Below, piece by piece: positions 43,905 to 52,623 of a DNA stretch of 64,000 bases (position 1 is the stretch's first letter; every line of letters begins with the position of its first letter). The position numbers and the translations under genes were made by a program. Origin of the DNA: Actinorhabdospora filicis (GTDB lineage: Bacteria; Actinomycetota; Actinomycetes; Mycobacteriales; Micromonosporaceae); contig NZ_BSTX01000004.1 of assembly GCF_030269765.1 (NCBI RefSeq), forward strand, positions 178,597 through 242,596. Direction: 5' to 3'. Under the pieces are notes generated by a model. It did no database searches, had not been told where the DNA came from, and saw nothing but the letters and a program-made list of their open reading frames with translations.

Positions 43905-44449
43905 CCCCAGATCTCGTCCAGGAAGTCCTCCACGGCCGCCACGACACCCGCCAGGGCCGTCACCGAGGCGGTGAGGGGACCCGGCACGATCAGCCCGTGG
44001 TCGGCCTCGGCGACCTCGTGGACGCGCGGGCTCAGCTCCCGCGCCAGCCCCGGATTCCACGACCGGTCGGCGGTGCCGCCCACCAGCAGCGCGGGCGCGG
44101 TCGCCGCGCGCAGGCCCGCCACGACCTCCTCACGGTGCAGCAGCGGGTTCATCCAGATCGCCGGGCAGCCCCAGCGCGCGGCGTGCGCGGCGGCGAAACT
44201 GCCCAGCGACCGCCCGATCACCAGCGGCCGCGACGGCCCGTGCTCGGCGAACCAGCGCGCCAGGTCGACCTCGGCGAACGCCGGAGCGTCGGCCGGGTCC
44301 GCGATCGCCGGAACGGACGGGTCGGCCCGCGTCCACCACAGCGGCACCAGCTCACCGCCACGCCGCGCGGCGGCCTCGGCGGGAAACGCCAGGGTCGGCA
44401 CCATCGGGCCGTTCATGCCGCCCGGGACGACCAGGACGCGGCGGGTCAC
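43901..44449 (-). CDS. Small alpha/beta hydrolase-like protein (tandem copy 1)
   Basis: The 182-residue protein opens VLVVPGGMNGPMVP, has a nucleophile elbow GRSLGS near residue 79, an acidic residue in GGTADRSW, and a catalytic-like His in EADHGLIV. It is a minimal alpha/beta hydrolase without a lid domain. It is about half identical to the next gene and overlaps it by ATGA (44446-44449), so it arose by tandem duplication. The substrate is unknown. Its stop overlaps the end of holB by 4 nt. Confidence 0.75.
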   Translation of the reverse strand: MTRRVLVVPGGMNGPMVPTLAFPAEAAARRGGELVPLWWTRADPSVPAIADPADAPAFAEVDLARWFAEHGPSRPLVIGRSLGSFAAAHAARWGCPAIWMNPLLHREEVVAGLRAATAPALLVGGTADRSWNPGLARELSPRVHEVAEADHGLIVPGPLTASVTALAGVVAAVEDFLDEIWG

Positions 44450-45000
44450 GCGACCGGCCAGACGTGCGCGTCGATGAACGCCTCCACGGCCGCCACGACG
44501 TCCCCCAGGACCGCCAGGGACGCCTGGAGCGGCCCGTCGACGTACATCCCGTGGTTCGCGCCGTCCACTTCGAACACGTGCGGCGTGAGGCTGCGCGCGA
44601 GCTCACCGTCCCACAGCCCGTCGGCGGTCCCGCCCACGAGCAGGAACGGCGCGGTGGCCGCCCGCAGGCCCGCCACGACGCTCTCGTGGGTCAGAATCGG
44701 CGTCAGCCAGATCGCCGGGAGACCCCACTTCGCCGCGTAGGGCGCCGCGCTGGAACCCAGCGACTTGGCGATCACCAGCGGCCGTGCGGGCCCGTGCTCC
44801 TCGAACAGCGGGCCCAGGTCGGCGTCGGCGCGCTCCAGCGCGCTCGCCAGGTCACGGCCCGCCGAACCCGGCGTCACCTGCGTCCACCAGTGATGGTGAA
44901 CGGTGGCCCCGCGCAGCTCGGCGGCGTCGGCGGAGTACATCGGCAGCGGCGCCATCGGGCCACCCGTGCCGCCCGGGATCACCAGCGTCGAACGTGTCAT
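44446..45000 (-). CDS. Small alpha/beta hydrolase-like protein (tandem copy 2)
   Basis: The 184-residue paralogue of the preceding gene reads VIPGGTGGPMAP, with the nucleophile elbow AKSLGS (Ala where the first Gly of GxSxG is expected), GGTADGLWDGEL, and GANHGMYV with the putative catalytic His. It is the first gene of a two-gene unit. Function is likely esterase-like, but the altered elbow makes activity uncertain. It is divergent from the MerB-like gene, 93 nt away. Confidence 0.75.
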   Translation of the reverse strand: MTRSTLVIPGGTGGPMAPLPMYSADAAELRGATVHHHWWTQVTPGSAGRDLASALERADADLGPLFEEHGPARPLVIAKSLGSSAAPYAAKWGLPAIWLTPILTHESVVAGLRAATAPFLLVGGTADGLWDGELARSLTPHVFEVDGANHGMYVDGPLQASLAVLGDVVAAVEAFIDAHVWPVA

Positions 45001-45093
45001 CCCGCGAACCTAGCGCGGCCACCCTCCCATGTCGCCCGGGTCACCGTCCGCAGGACAACTACTCTGTGCGCTCACCCGCTAATGTCGGGCCGC

Positions 45094-45759
45094 ATGGCAG
45101 CTGATCTCGCGGGGATCCGGACCTTCGTCTACGAATGGTTCGCGCGCACGGGAGCGCCCCCGGCTTTAACCGACATCGGACGCGCGCACGGACTCGACGA
45201 CGCCACCGCGCTGGCGTCGCTGCGCAAACTCCACGACGCGCGCCTCGTCGTCCTCGACACCGCCCGCCGCGACATCGTCATGGCCCACCCGTGGGCCAGC
45301 GCGCCGATGGGCTTCATCGTCGCCGGACCCGAACAGAAATGGTGGGGCGGCTGCGTCTGGGACTCCTTCGCGATCCCCGCCCTCGTCGGCCGCACTTGCC
45401 TCATCGCCACCCACTGCGGCGGCTGCGGCGCCGCGCTGGCCCTCGACGTCCGCCCCGACCGCGCGCCCATCGAGTCGTGGGTGGCGCACCTGCCCGTCCC
45501 CGTCCTGCGCATGTGGGACGACGTGGTGGCCACCTGCTCCTCGCAGCTGATGTTCTGCTCGGCGGCCCACGTCGACGAGTGGTGCCAGCGCACCGGCACA
45601 CCGCGCGGCGAGGTCCTGGACCTGCGGAACCTGTGGATCCTCGCCACGCGCTGGTACTACGGCCGCCTCACCCGCGAGTACCGCCTGCGCACCCCCGCCG
45701 AGGCGGGGGTGTTCTTCGCGGGCATCGGGCTGACGGGGGAGTTCTGGCGGACGGAGTAG
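45094..45759 (+). CDS. Alkylmercury lyase (MerB)-like protein
   Basis: The 221-residue protein has a winged-helix-like N-terminus (TDIGRAHGLDDATALASLRK) and a C-terminal domain aligning with MerB. GGCVWDSFAIPALVGR places Cys87 and Asp90 at the positions of MerB Cys96 and Asp99, THCGGCG places Cys108 at Cys117, and TCSSQLMFC supplies a candidate for the third catalytic Cys159. MerB cleaves C-Hg bonds. No merA, merR or transport gene is near, so organomercurial resistance is unproven and another thiol or metal chemistry is possible. ATG at 45082 is an alternative start. Confidence 0.75.
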   Translation: MAADLAGIRTFVYEWFARTGAPPALTDIGRAHGLDDATALASLRKLHDARLVVLDTARRDIVMAHPWASAPMGFIVAGPEQKWWGGCVWDSFAIPALVGRTCLIATHCGGCGAALALDVRPDRAPIESWVAHLPVPVLRMWDDVVATCSSQLMFCSAAHVDEWCQRTGTPRGEVLDLRNLWILATRWYYGRLTREYRLRTPAEAGVFFAGIGLTGEFWRTE

Positions 45760-45810
45760 CCGCCCTGTCGTACCTTCGTGCGATCTTCGGGGATGGGGGC
45801 CTTCAGCCGA

Positions 45811-46608
45811 TCAGAACCGCAGCTCCGAGATGCAGCACTTCACCGAGCCGCCGCCCTTCTTGAGCTCCGACAGGTCCACCGGCACCACGGTGAACCCGCG
45901 CGCGCTCAGCTTCGCCGCCATGCCGCGCGCCTCGGCGTTCAGGAACACGTTCACGCCGTCGGAGACCAGGTTCAGCCCGAACGCCAGCCCGTCGGCCTCG
46001 TCGGCGACCACCGCGCCGGGGAACAGCTGGCGCAGCATCTTGCGCGAGGACGCCGAGAACGCCTGCGGCAGGTACGTGATCGTGTGGTCGTCGAGGACGG
46101 CCAGCGCGGTGTCCAGGTGGTAGAAGCGGTCGTCGACCAGCTTCAGCGAGATCACCGGGCGTCCCAGCGCCTCACCGGCCTCGGCGTGCGCGCGCGGATC
46201 GGTCCGGTACCCGTAACCGGCCAGGATCAGCCCCGGACCCGGGACGTAGGCGAAGTCGCCCTCGCCCTCGTTGGTCTCCGTCGGCGCCACGAACCGCCAG
46301 CCCGCCGCCCGGAACCACTTCTCGTGCGAGGCCGCTTCCGGCTGCCGCTGCGGGTACCGGAACCGTGCCCCGTACACCGTCCCGTCCACCATGAACGCCC
46401 CGTTGGCCGCGTAGACCATGTCCGGCAGGCCCGGCTCCGCGTCGAGAGTGTGGACGGTGTGCCCGTGCGCGGTCAGCGCCTCGCACAGGTCCCGCCACTG
46501 GCGCAGCGCGAGAGCGGTGTCGACCGGGGCGGAGGTGTCCATCCACGGGTTGATGGCGTAGGAGACGTCGAAGTGCGAGGGGGGACACAGCAGGTAGGTG
46601 CGCGACAT
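45811..46608 (-). CDS. ddaH: Dimethylarginine dimethylaminohydrolase / arginine-deiminase-family hydrolase
   Basis: The 265-residue protein belongs to the guanidine-modifying superfamily. It starts RTYLLCPPSHFDVSYAINPW, has NGAFMVDG, a catalytic His in FYHLDTALAVL near 162, and the C-terminal GGGSVKCCISEL with the nucleophilic Cys258. The family hydrolyses methylated arginine or arginine to citrulline and an amine. Actinobacterial members are usually annotated DDAH or as arginine catabolic enzymes. The ATG at 46608 is chosen, as related proteins start at this Met; GTG at 46626 is in frame. It is divergent from the beta-propeller lipoprotein. Confidence 0.85.
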   Translation of the reverse strand: MSRTYLLCPPSHFDVSYAINPWMDTSAPVDTALALRQWRDLCEALTAHGHTVHTLDAEPGLPDMVYAANGAFMVDGTVYGARFRYPQRQPEAASHEKWFRAAGWRFVAPTETNEGEGDFAYVPGPGLILAGYGYRTDPRAHAEAGEALGRPVISLKLVDDRFYHLDTALAVLDDHTITYLPQAFSASSRKMLRQLFPGAVVADEADGLAFGLNLVSDGVNVFLNAEARGMAAKLSARGFTVVPVDLSELKKGGGSVKCCISELRF

Positions 46609-46696
46609 TGCGCTCGCATCGGTCACGAGCGCAGATCATAAACCGCGGACCCCGCCCCACCTGGAACGGCGTCACCCGGACGGGCGTCCAATTTCC

Positions 46697-48571
46697 ATGC
46701 GAGAGACCAAGCTCCTGCCACCCCTCCTCCTCGCCGCCGCGCTCCTCACCGCCTGTACCTCCGGCCCCGAGGACGTCGCGGACATGAACCCGCCCCGTGA
46801 CGCCAAGCTCGTCGCCTACGGCTCGTGCGACACCGCGCTGGCCGAGCTGCGGGCCGCCGTCACGCCCTACGTCGGACCGTACGGTTTCGGCCTCACCGGG
46901 GACGCCCTCATGCGCGGCCCGGAGGGCACGGCCGACTCGGCGCCCATGTCGAAGGAGGCCGCCGGCGCCGCCGCCGCGGACCACTCCACGACCAACGTCC
47001 AGGAGGCCGGCATCGACGAGCCCGACCTGGTCAAGACCGACGGGAAGCGGGTCCTGGCCATCAAGGACTGGTCCCTGCGCGTCATCGACGCCGCCACCCA
47101 CACCCTCGTGAAGGACATCCCGCTGTCCACACCCGACACCGCCAACGCGGCCCCGACGGGCATGCTGCTGTCGGGTGACCGCGTCCTCGTCTTCGCCCGC
47201 ACCGGCGGTAACGTGATCTACGACGGGCCCAGCAAGGACGGCTTCGGCTACAACGGCACGACCGTGGTCTCCGTCGACCTGGTGTCGGGGACGGTCACCG
47301 GGTCCTACGCCTTCGAGGGCGGCGAGGTCGACGCCCGCCAGTACGGGACGACCGCGCGGCTCGTGGTCAGCTCGCAGCCGTACCTGCGCTTCCCCGAACC
47401 GCTGAAGTCGCCCAGCGAGTCGGCGGCCCGCAACCGGGCGCTCGTGGCGTCCAGCACCATCGAGGACTGGCTGCCGCGCTACCACGTCACCGCCGCCGAC
47501 GGGACGGTCGTCAAAGGCCGCGTGGACTGCTCCTCGATGCGCCACGCGTTCTCCTACTCGGCGATGTCGATGCTGACCGTGCTCACCTTCGACATGACCG
47601 CGCCCCTCGGCGACGGCGCCCCGGTGACGATCGTGGCCGACGGGCAGACCGTGTACGGCTCGCCCTCGGCGCTGTACGTGGCCAACGACCGCCGGTCGCT
47701 GCCCACCGCGACGCCCGCCGAGGGAACCGAGATCTACCGGTTCGACGTGTCGCAGCCCGGTCCGCCGGTCTACGCGTCGTCCGGGACCGTGCCGGGCTAC
47801 GTGCTCAACCAGTACTCGATGTCGGAATTCGAGGGTTACCTGCGCGTGGCGGCCACCAAGGACCCCGTCAACTGGGACTCGGGCAAGAAGTCGCAGTCGG
47901 GCGTCTACGTCCTCAAGCAGGACGGCACGTCCCTGGTGACCGTCGGCGCGGTCGAGGGACTCGGCAAGGGCGAGCGCATCTACGGCGTCCGCTACGTGGG
48001 CGCCACCGCCTACGTCGTGACGTTCCGGCAGACCGATCCCCTGTACGTGGTGGACCTGTCGGTGCCGGCCGCGCCGAAGGTCTCGGGCGAACTGAAGATC
48101 ACCGGCTACTCGGCGTACCTGCACCCGGTCGGGCCCGGACGGCTGATCGGCGTCGGCCAGGAGGCCACCACCGGCGGGCAGCGGACGGGCGCGCAGGTGT
48201 CGCTGTTCGACGTGTCGAACCCGGCGGCACCGGCCAAACTCGACGGTTACGTCGTGGAGGGCGCCTACAGCGACGTCGAGTACGACCCGCACGCGTTCCT
48301 GTACTGGGAACCGGCGCGGCTCCTGGTCGTCCCCATGGGACCCGGCTGGCGCTTCGACGGCGCCGACGCACAGGGCGGCGCGCTGCTGCTGCGCGTGGAC
48401 GACGGGAAGCTCACCAAGGTCGGCGTGGTCCGGCACGAGTCGGCCGACCTGTACGGCGGCACGATCACCAGGTCCCTGGTCATCGGCGAGACACTGTGGA
48501 CGTACTCGGCGGCCGGGATCGAGGTCACCGACCTGACCGGGGCCACGAAGATCGCCTGGATCGCCGCCTAG
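46697..48571 (+). CDS. Secreted beta-propeller lipoprotein
   Basis: The 624-residue protein starts with a signal peptide and lipobox, LLAAALLTACTSG (Cys about 20). The rest matches the secreted beta-propeller family distantly related to WD40 (Beta_propel): TNVQEAGIDEPDLVKTDGKR is the characteristic entry, followed by repeated blades such as VYVLKQDGTSLVTVG and LFDVSNPAAPAKLDGYV. It should be anchored to the outer face of the membrane; the ligand is unknown. A 10-bp hairpin follows 14 nt after the stop. Confidence 0.9.
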   Translation: MRETKLLPPLLLAAALLTACTSGPEDVADMNPPRDAKLVAYGSCDTALAELRAAVTPYVGPYGFGLTGDALMRGPEGTADSAPMSKEAAGAAAADHSTTNVQEAGIDEPDLVKTDGKRVLAIKDWSLRVIDAATHTLVKDIPLSTPDTANAAPTGMLLSGDRVLVFARTGGNVIYDGPSKDGFGYNGTTVVSVDLVSGTVTGSYAFEGGEVDARQYGTTARLVVSSQPYLRFPEPLKSPSESAARNRALVASSTIEDWLPRYHVTAADGTVVKGRVDCSSMRHAFSYSAMSMLTVLTFDMTAPLGDGAPVTIVADGQTVYGSPSALYVANDRRSLPTATPAEGTEIYRFDVSQPGPPVYASSGTVPGYVLNQYSMSEFEGYLRVAATKDPVNWDSGKKSQSGVYVLKQDGTSLVTVGAVEGLGKGERIYGVRYVGATAYVVTFRQTDPLYVVDLSVPAAPKVSGELKITGYSAYLHPVGPGRLIGVGQEATTGGQRTGAQVSLFDVSNPAAPAKLDGYVVEGAYSDVEYDPHAFLYWEPARLLVVPMGPGWRFDGADAQGGALLLRVDDGKLTKVGVVRHESADLYGGTITRSLVIGETLWTYSAAGIEVTDLTGATKIAWIAA

Positions 48572-48585
48572 CCCGCCAAATGAGA

Positions 48586-48608
48586 GGGGGCGCTCGATGA
48601 GCGCCCCC
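48586..48608 (+). terminator. Terminator after the beta-propeller gene
   Basis: A perfect 10-bp stem (GGGGGCGCTC, loop GAT, GAGCGCCCCC) lies 14 nt after the stop codon. Confidence 0.7.
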
Positions 48609-48663
48609 GACACCTGTCACCCGGCACCGTGGTCACCGCGACATCACGACACCGGGGACGTTC

Positions 48664-48924
48664 CTAGTGACCGGCGGCCTCCGCTTCGGCCCGCAGCGCG
48701 CGCGAGGCGACCTCGGCGTCGGCGAGCTGGCACAGCTGCCGGACGAGATCGTCCACGGAGTTCTTCAGGTGGAACCCCGCTTCACGCGCCGAGCACACAT
48801 CGGACAGCTGATCGCCCTGGATATAAGAACGGAGCAGGTCGCGGACCCGGTCCTCAAGCTGCTCCAACGCGTCGACGGAGGCTATCGCCTCACGTGTCAC
48901 GTCGTGCTTGAGCCGGATCTTCAT
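48664..48924 (-). CDS. Hypothetical 86-residue protein divergent from the XRE regulator
   Basis: The product begins MKIRLKHDVTREAIASVDAL and is largely helical, with LEQLEDRVRDLLRSYIQGDQ and two internal cysteines (SDVCSAREAG, RQLCQLAD). No domain is recognised. The ATG at 48924 has GGGAG 9 nt upstream. It is divergent from the XRE/DUF397 pair (146 nt between starts), so the regulator may control it; this is inference from position. It ends near the beta-propeller terminator. Confidence 0.65.
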   Translation of the reverse strand: MKIRLKHDVTREAIASVDALEQLEDRVRDLLRSYIQGDQLSDVCSAREAGFHLKNSVDDLVRQLCQLADAEVASRALRAEAEAAGH

Positions 48925-49070
48925 CGCACTTGCTCCCACCAGAGTGTGCTCTCCACGGAGTGCTCGTGGCTTCGGTCACAGGTAGTCTCACACGACGACT
49001 GGCGAAACGCAACTAGCAGACGGAGATTTCGCACTACGTGTCAGTCTCCGTGCTGTGGGAGGATCACGCC

Positions 49071-49928
49071 ATGGCCACCAACACCGTCCGCAGACGCCGA
49101 CTGGGCATCGCGCTGCGGGAACACCGCCGTGCCGCCCGCGTCAGCATGGAGGACGCCGCCGCGGTCATCAGCGTCCACAAGACCACCATCTCGCGGATGG
49201 AACGCGGTCAGGCGGCCACGAAACCCTTGTTCGTCCAGGCCCTCCTGGCCCACTACAGCGTCGACGCGACCGAATCGGCGGTCCTCGTCGAACTGGCCAA
49301 AGAGGCCAGTAAACCCGGCTGGTGGCGGTCCTATGTGGGCGTCGTCGACGAACGCCACCTCGACCACATCGCCCTCGAATCGGAAGCCTCCCGGATCTCC
49401 ACCTGGGAGCCGGTACTCATCCCCGCGCTCCTCCAAACCGAGGACTACGCGCGGGCCGTTCTCCAGCGCGCCGGAGTCGAATCACTGACTCACACGCAGA
49501 TCGAGAAGCGCGTCCAGGCCCGCGCCGAACGCAAGGCGCGGCTCCTGAGCGACAACCCACCGGCGCTCGCGGCCATCTTTGACGAGGGAGCCCTACGGCG
49601 CCCCGTCGGTGGGCGGGACGTCATGTGCGGGCAACTCGAACACCTGCTGGAGCTCGCTCAGATGCCGAACATCGGTGTCCAGCTGATCCCCACCTCCGCC
49701 GGAGCGCACGCCGGAGTCACCGGTTCCGTGACGCTCCTGGAGTACGAGAGCGACGAGGATCCACCCGTCGCGTTTCTCGAAACGGTCGGCGGGGACCTGT
49801 ATTTGGACGAACCGGGCGAGCTTAAGGTGTGCAGAGCCGTCTTTGACGCCTTGAGGTCGGATGCCTTGAGCGCATCGGAGACGGAGCAACGAATAGCCCA
49901 GCTCGCCGCGGAAAGCGAGCTGGGCTGA
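49071..49928 (+). CDS. XRE-family regulator with DUF5753 (Scr1/WhiJ-like)
   Basis: The 285-residue protein has an N-terminal helix-turn-helix (LREHRRAARVSMEDAAAVIS, then VHKTTISRMERG) and the long C-terminal DUF5753 region with WEPVLIPALLQTEDYARAVL, FDEGALRRPVGG and GSVTLLEY, typical of the abundant Scr1/WhiJ-like regulators of Streptomyces relatives. The start ATG at 49071 follows TGGGAGGATC. It is paired with a DUF397 gene 11 nt downstream, the usual partner, which is thought to modulate the regulator. Such pairs influence development and secondary metabolism. Confidence 0.92.
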   Translation: MATNTVRRRRLGIALREHRRAARVSMEDAAAVISVHKTTISRMERGQAATKPLFVQALLAHYSVDATESAVLVELAKEASKPGWWRSYVGVVDERHLDHIALESEASRISTWEPVLIPALLQTEDYARAVLQRAGVESLTHTQIEKRVQARAERKARLLSDNPPALAAIFDEGALRRPVGGRDVMCGQLEHLLELAQMPNIGVQLIPTSAGAHAGVTGSVTLLEYESDEDPPVAFLETVGGDLYLDEPGELKVCRAVFDALRSDALSASETEQRIAQLAAESELG

Positions 49929-49939
49929 GAGGAAACAAG

Positions 49940-50125
49940 GTGGAGATATATAGAGACTACGCGACGTGGCGACGCTCGACGCGTAGTGGACAGACCGGTA
50001 ACTGTGTGGAGGTCGCTGACCTCGGCGTGGGTATCGGTGTGCGCGACACGAAGGACCGCGATGGCGGCCGTCTCGTCGTCAGCGCCAGCGAGTGGACGTC
50101 CTTCGTCGCCTCGCTGAAGCACTAA
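49940..50125 (+). CDS. DUF397 protein
   Basis: The 61-residue product (GTG start, 11 nt after the XRE gene; AGAGGAAACAAG as ribosome site) matches DUF397: WRRSTRSGQTGNCVEVADL, then VGIGVRDTKDRDGGRLVVSA and WTSFVASLK. DUF397 proteins are small partners of WhiJ/Scr1-type regulators. A strong hairpin after its stop closes the two-gene operon. Confidence 0.92.
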   Translation: MEIYRDYATWRRSTRSGQTGNCVEVADLGVGIGVRDTKDRDGGRLVVSASEWTSFVASLKH

Positions 50126-50159
50126 GCGTCGGCAATCGGGAGACACGATCCCGACGCCA

Positions 50160-50190
50160 GAGCCCCCGGCCGCACCCCGGCCGGGGGCTC
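50160..50190 (+). terminator. Terminator after the DUF397 gene
   Basis: A perfect 13-bp inverted repeat (GAGCCCCCGGCCG, loop CACCC, CGGCCGGGGGCTC) lies 34 nt after the stop. Confidence 0.75.
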
Positions 50191-50336
50191 GTGCGTTACT
50201 TCGAGGGCGGGCCCGTGGGGGCCGTGCCGGCCATGCCGGTCCATGCCTGTTCGGGGCCGCGACGGTGAACGACGACCATGAACCACGCCCTGGACCACAG
50301 CCATGAACCACAGCAACGAACCACGAGGTGAAGCCG

Positions 50337-51020
50337 GTGCCCGCGACCGATCGGCGAGCCGCCGCGATCGTCCTCACCGGCGGCGCTTCCCGTCGCATGG
50401 GGACCGATAAGACGGTGCTGCGCCTGGGAGACTCGGGCGGCTCGGGCGGTCCGGATGACCCCGACGGCTCAGGAGGTCGCACCCTCCTCGAACGCGTCCT
50501 CGACGCGCTCACCGGTGCCGCTGTTACCCCTATCGTGGTGGTCGGCCCACCCAGCCCGATCACGGATTCGCGCCCCACCCTCATCTCGGTCACCGAATCC
50601 ACGCCCGGAGGCGGCCCCGCCCACGCCCTCGCCACCGGACTCGCGCAGATCCCCGGCGGGATCGTCCTCCTCCTGGCCGCCGACCTCCCCTTCCTCACGG
50701 CCGAAGCCGTCATGGCACTCGTCACCGCACTGTCCACAGCGGACCCCCACCGGCCCGTGGATGGAGCCGTCTACACCGACGGAACCCGCCCCCAGTGGCT
50801 CTGCGGAGCCTGGCGCGTCGACGCGTTGCGCAAGGCCGTGGCCGCCACCGGAGCCGCCCCCGGAACCCCCCTGCGCGCGCTCCTGGCACCCCTCGCCCGC
50901 GAAGAACTCACCTGGACCGCCCCCGGACCGCCGCCCTACTTCGACTGCGACACCCCGGAAGCCCTCGCCGAAGCCGAGCGCATCCTGTCCACAAGAGACG
51001 CGTGGAAGGCCCGTCCCTGA
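50337..51020 (+). CDS. mobA: Molybdenum cofactor guanylyltransferase (MobA)-like protein
   Basis: The 227-residue protein has the MobA/IspD-type signature AAIVLTGGASRRMGTDKTVL, a Gly/Ser/Asp-rich insert (about residues 32-48: DSGGSGGPDDPDGSGG), LLLAADLPFL for metal/nucleotide binding, and PYFDCDTPEALAEAE near the C-terminus, as in MobA. It would attach GMP to molybdopterin to make the cofactor of enzymes such as the FdhF-type protein encoded 3 kb away. GAGG at 50325-50328 with 8-nt spacing supports the GTG at 50337; GTG 50328 is an alternative. Confidence 0.75.
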   Translation: MPATDRRAAAIVLTGGASRRMGTDKTVLRLGDSGGSGGPDDPDGSGGRTLLERVLDALTGAAVTPIVVVGPPSPITDSRPTLISVTESTPGGGPAHALATGLAQIPGGIVLLLAADLPFLTAEAVMALVTALSTADPHRPVDGAVYTDGTRPQWLCGAWRVDALRKAVAATGAAPGTPLRALLAPLAREELTWTAPGPPPYFDCDTPEALAEAERILSTRDAWKARP

Positions 51021-51369
51021 AGCGATCTTCAGGCCCGGAACCCGGCTGAGCCCGCCCAGAGCCCCGCCCGGGTCCGACCGGGAGCCCGCCGTGACCCGCA
51101 CCGAGCCCGGGCCGGATCCCCCGCTGAGTCCGGCTCAGCTCGGCCCTGCCCGGAGCCGGGCACGACAAGTCCCGGCATGAGCCAGTCCGGCTCCCACCCC
51201 ACTCACTCCACCCGCCGCAGCACACCGCGCACCCCATCACGCTGCACTCATTCATCCCACCCCGGCTCACCCGACCCCGCCGGGCCCGACCCCGTCCCCC
51301 ATCGGGCGGGTGGATGGTCGGGTGGCGGGGCCTCGCAGGTGAGCCGGGTTAGCCAGGGCGGCAGGCGGT
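51021..51369. other. Gene-free spacer between mobA-like gene and MFS gene
   Basis: C-rich sequence with recurring GAGCCCG/CCGGCTC words but no ordered repeat and no credible gene. Confidence 0.35.
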
Positions 51370-52623
51370 TCAGGCGGCCTTCGCCAGGGTGTCCTCCGAT
51401 TGCGGCGTGCGGGTGCGCTCCGCCCACCGTGCGGCGACGGGGACGAGGAGCCCGGCCACCAGGAACACTCCGGCCAGGATCATCCAGCCGCGCCAGTGCC
51501 AGCCCATGATGAGCGCGGTGAGCGCGGCGGGCGCGATGATCTCGGCGATCGCGAACCCGGTGTTGTACAGGCCCTGGTACTGCCCCTGGGCGTGCGCCGG
51601 GGCCAGGTCGAAGGACAGGCCCCAGCCGCCGGCGGCCTGGAGCAGCTCACCGAGCACGTGCATGGCGCCGCCGACGCACAGGATCAGGATCGCCATCCAC
51701 GTCGTGCCCTGCGCGGCCAGCGCGTAGAGCCCGCAGGTCACGGCCAGCAGCAGTCCGGCGTTCCGCTGGGCGCGGGAGGCGCCGGTGACGCTGGCGCTGC
51801 TCCGGCTGACCCGCACCTGGAAGAGCACGATGCTGACGGTGTTGATGACCCCGAGTACCGCCACGATCCACTTGGGCGCGTTGGTCGCCCCGGCCACCCA
51901 CAGCGGGATGATCAGGTTGAAGACCTGGTAGTGCACGGTCAGCAACGCGTTCAGGATCGTGAGGGTGAGGTACGGGCGGTCCTTGAGGGCGGCGAGCTTG
52001 GACTCCTTCTTCGCGGCCGCGCTCGGCTCCATCGGCGCGATCCTCAGCAGCACCAGCGGCGAGACGATGTAGAGGACGACGGTCGCCAGGATCATCGCGA
52101 TGTAGACCTCACGCCGTTCCGCCCACAGGGCGATACCGGCGATCGGCAGTCCGATGGTCCAGCCGACGTTGGTCACCGACCGCAGGTAGGCGCGGGTGCG
52201 CACCTGCTGCTCCTTGGGCACCGACCCGGCGATCAGCGCGCCCCTCGCGGCGTTGGAGCCGCTGGAGAGCACCGACACCAGCCCGGCCACGATCACCAGG
52301 CCGTAGATGTTCTGCACGAACAGGTACCCGATGTCCACGGCCGCCGCGAGGAGCCCGAGCGTCACCGCGATCCCGCGCGGCCCCCGCCGGTCGGCGATCG
52401 CCCCGATCGGCACCCCCGCGAACAGCCCGAAGAGCGCGGCCAGGGTCATGCCCAGCCCGATCTGCTCCGGGGGAAGCCCCACCACCTCCCTCAGGTAAAT
52501 GACGCTGATGGTGACGAACATGCCCCGGCCGACAGACGCGATCAGCGAGGCGTAGGTGAGGGTCCTGGCGGGCCCCGGATCGGGCAGGAGACGGCAGGCG
52601 CGGATGATCAAGGAGGGCGACAT
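51370..52623 (-). CDS. MFS transporter
   Basis: The 417-residue protein has about 12 membrane helices and the major facilitator loop 2-3 motif in GAIADRRGPRG (about 74-84). It resembles drug/metabolite exporters of the DHA1 class, but the substrate cannot be deduced. The ATG at 52623 begins MSPSLIIRACRLLPDPGPAR, leading into helix 1. No regulator is adjacent. The C-terminus is hydrophilic (ERTRTPQSEDTLAKAA). Confidence 0.88.
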   Translation of the reverse strand: MSPSLIIRACRLLPDPGPARTLTYASLIASVGRGMFVTISVIYLREVVGLPPEQIGLGMTLAALFGLFAGVPIGAIADRRGPRGIAVTLGLLAAAVDIGYLFVQNIYGLVIVAGLVSVLSSGSNAARGALIAGSVPKEQQVRTRAYLRSVTNVGWTIGLPIAGIALWAERREVYIAMILATVVLYIVSPLVLLRIAPMEPSAAAKKESKLAALKDRPYLTLTILNALLTVHYQVFNLIIPLWVAGATNAPKWIVAVLGVINTVSIVLFQVRVSRSSASVTGASRAQRNAGLLLAVTCGLYALAAQGTTWMAILILCVGGAMHVLGELLQAAGGWGLSFDLAPAHAQGQYQGLYNTGFAIAEIIAPAALTALIMGWHWRGWMILAGVFLVAGLLVPVAARWAERTRTPQSEDTLAKAA

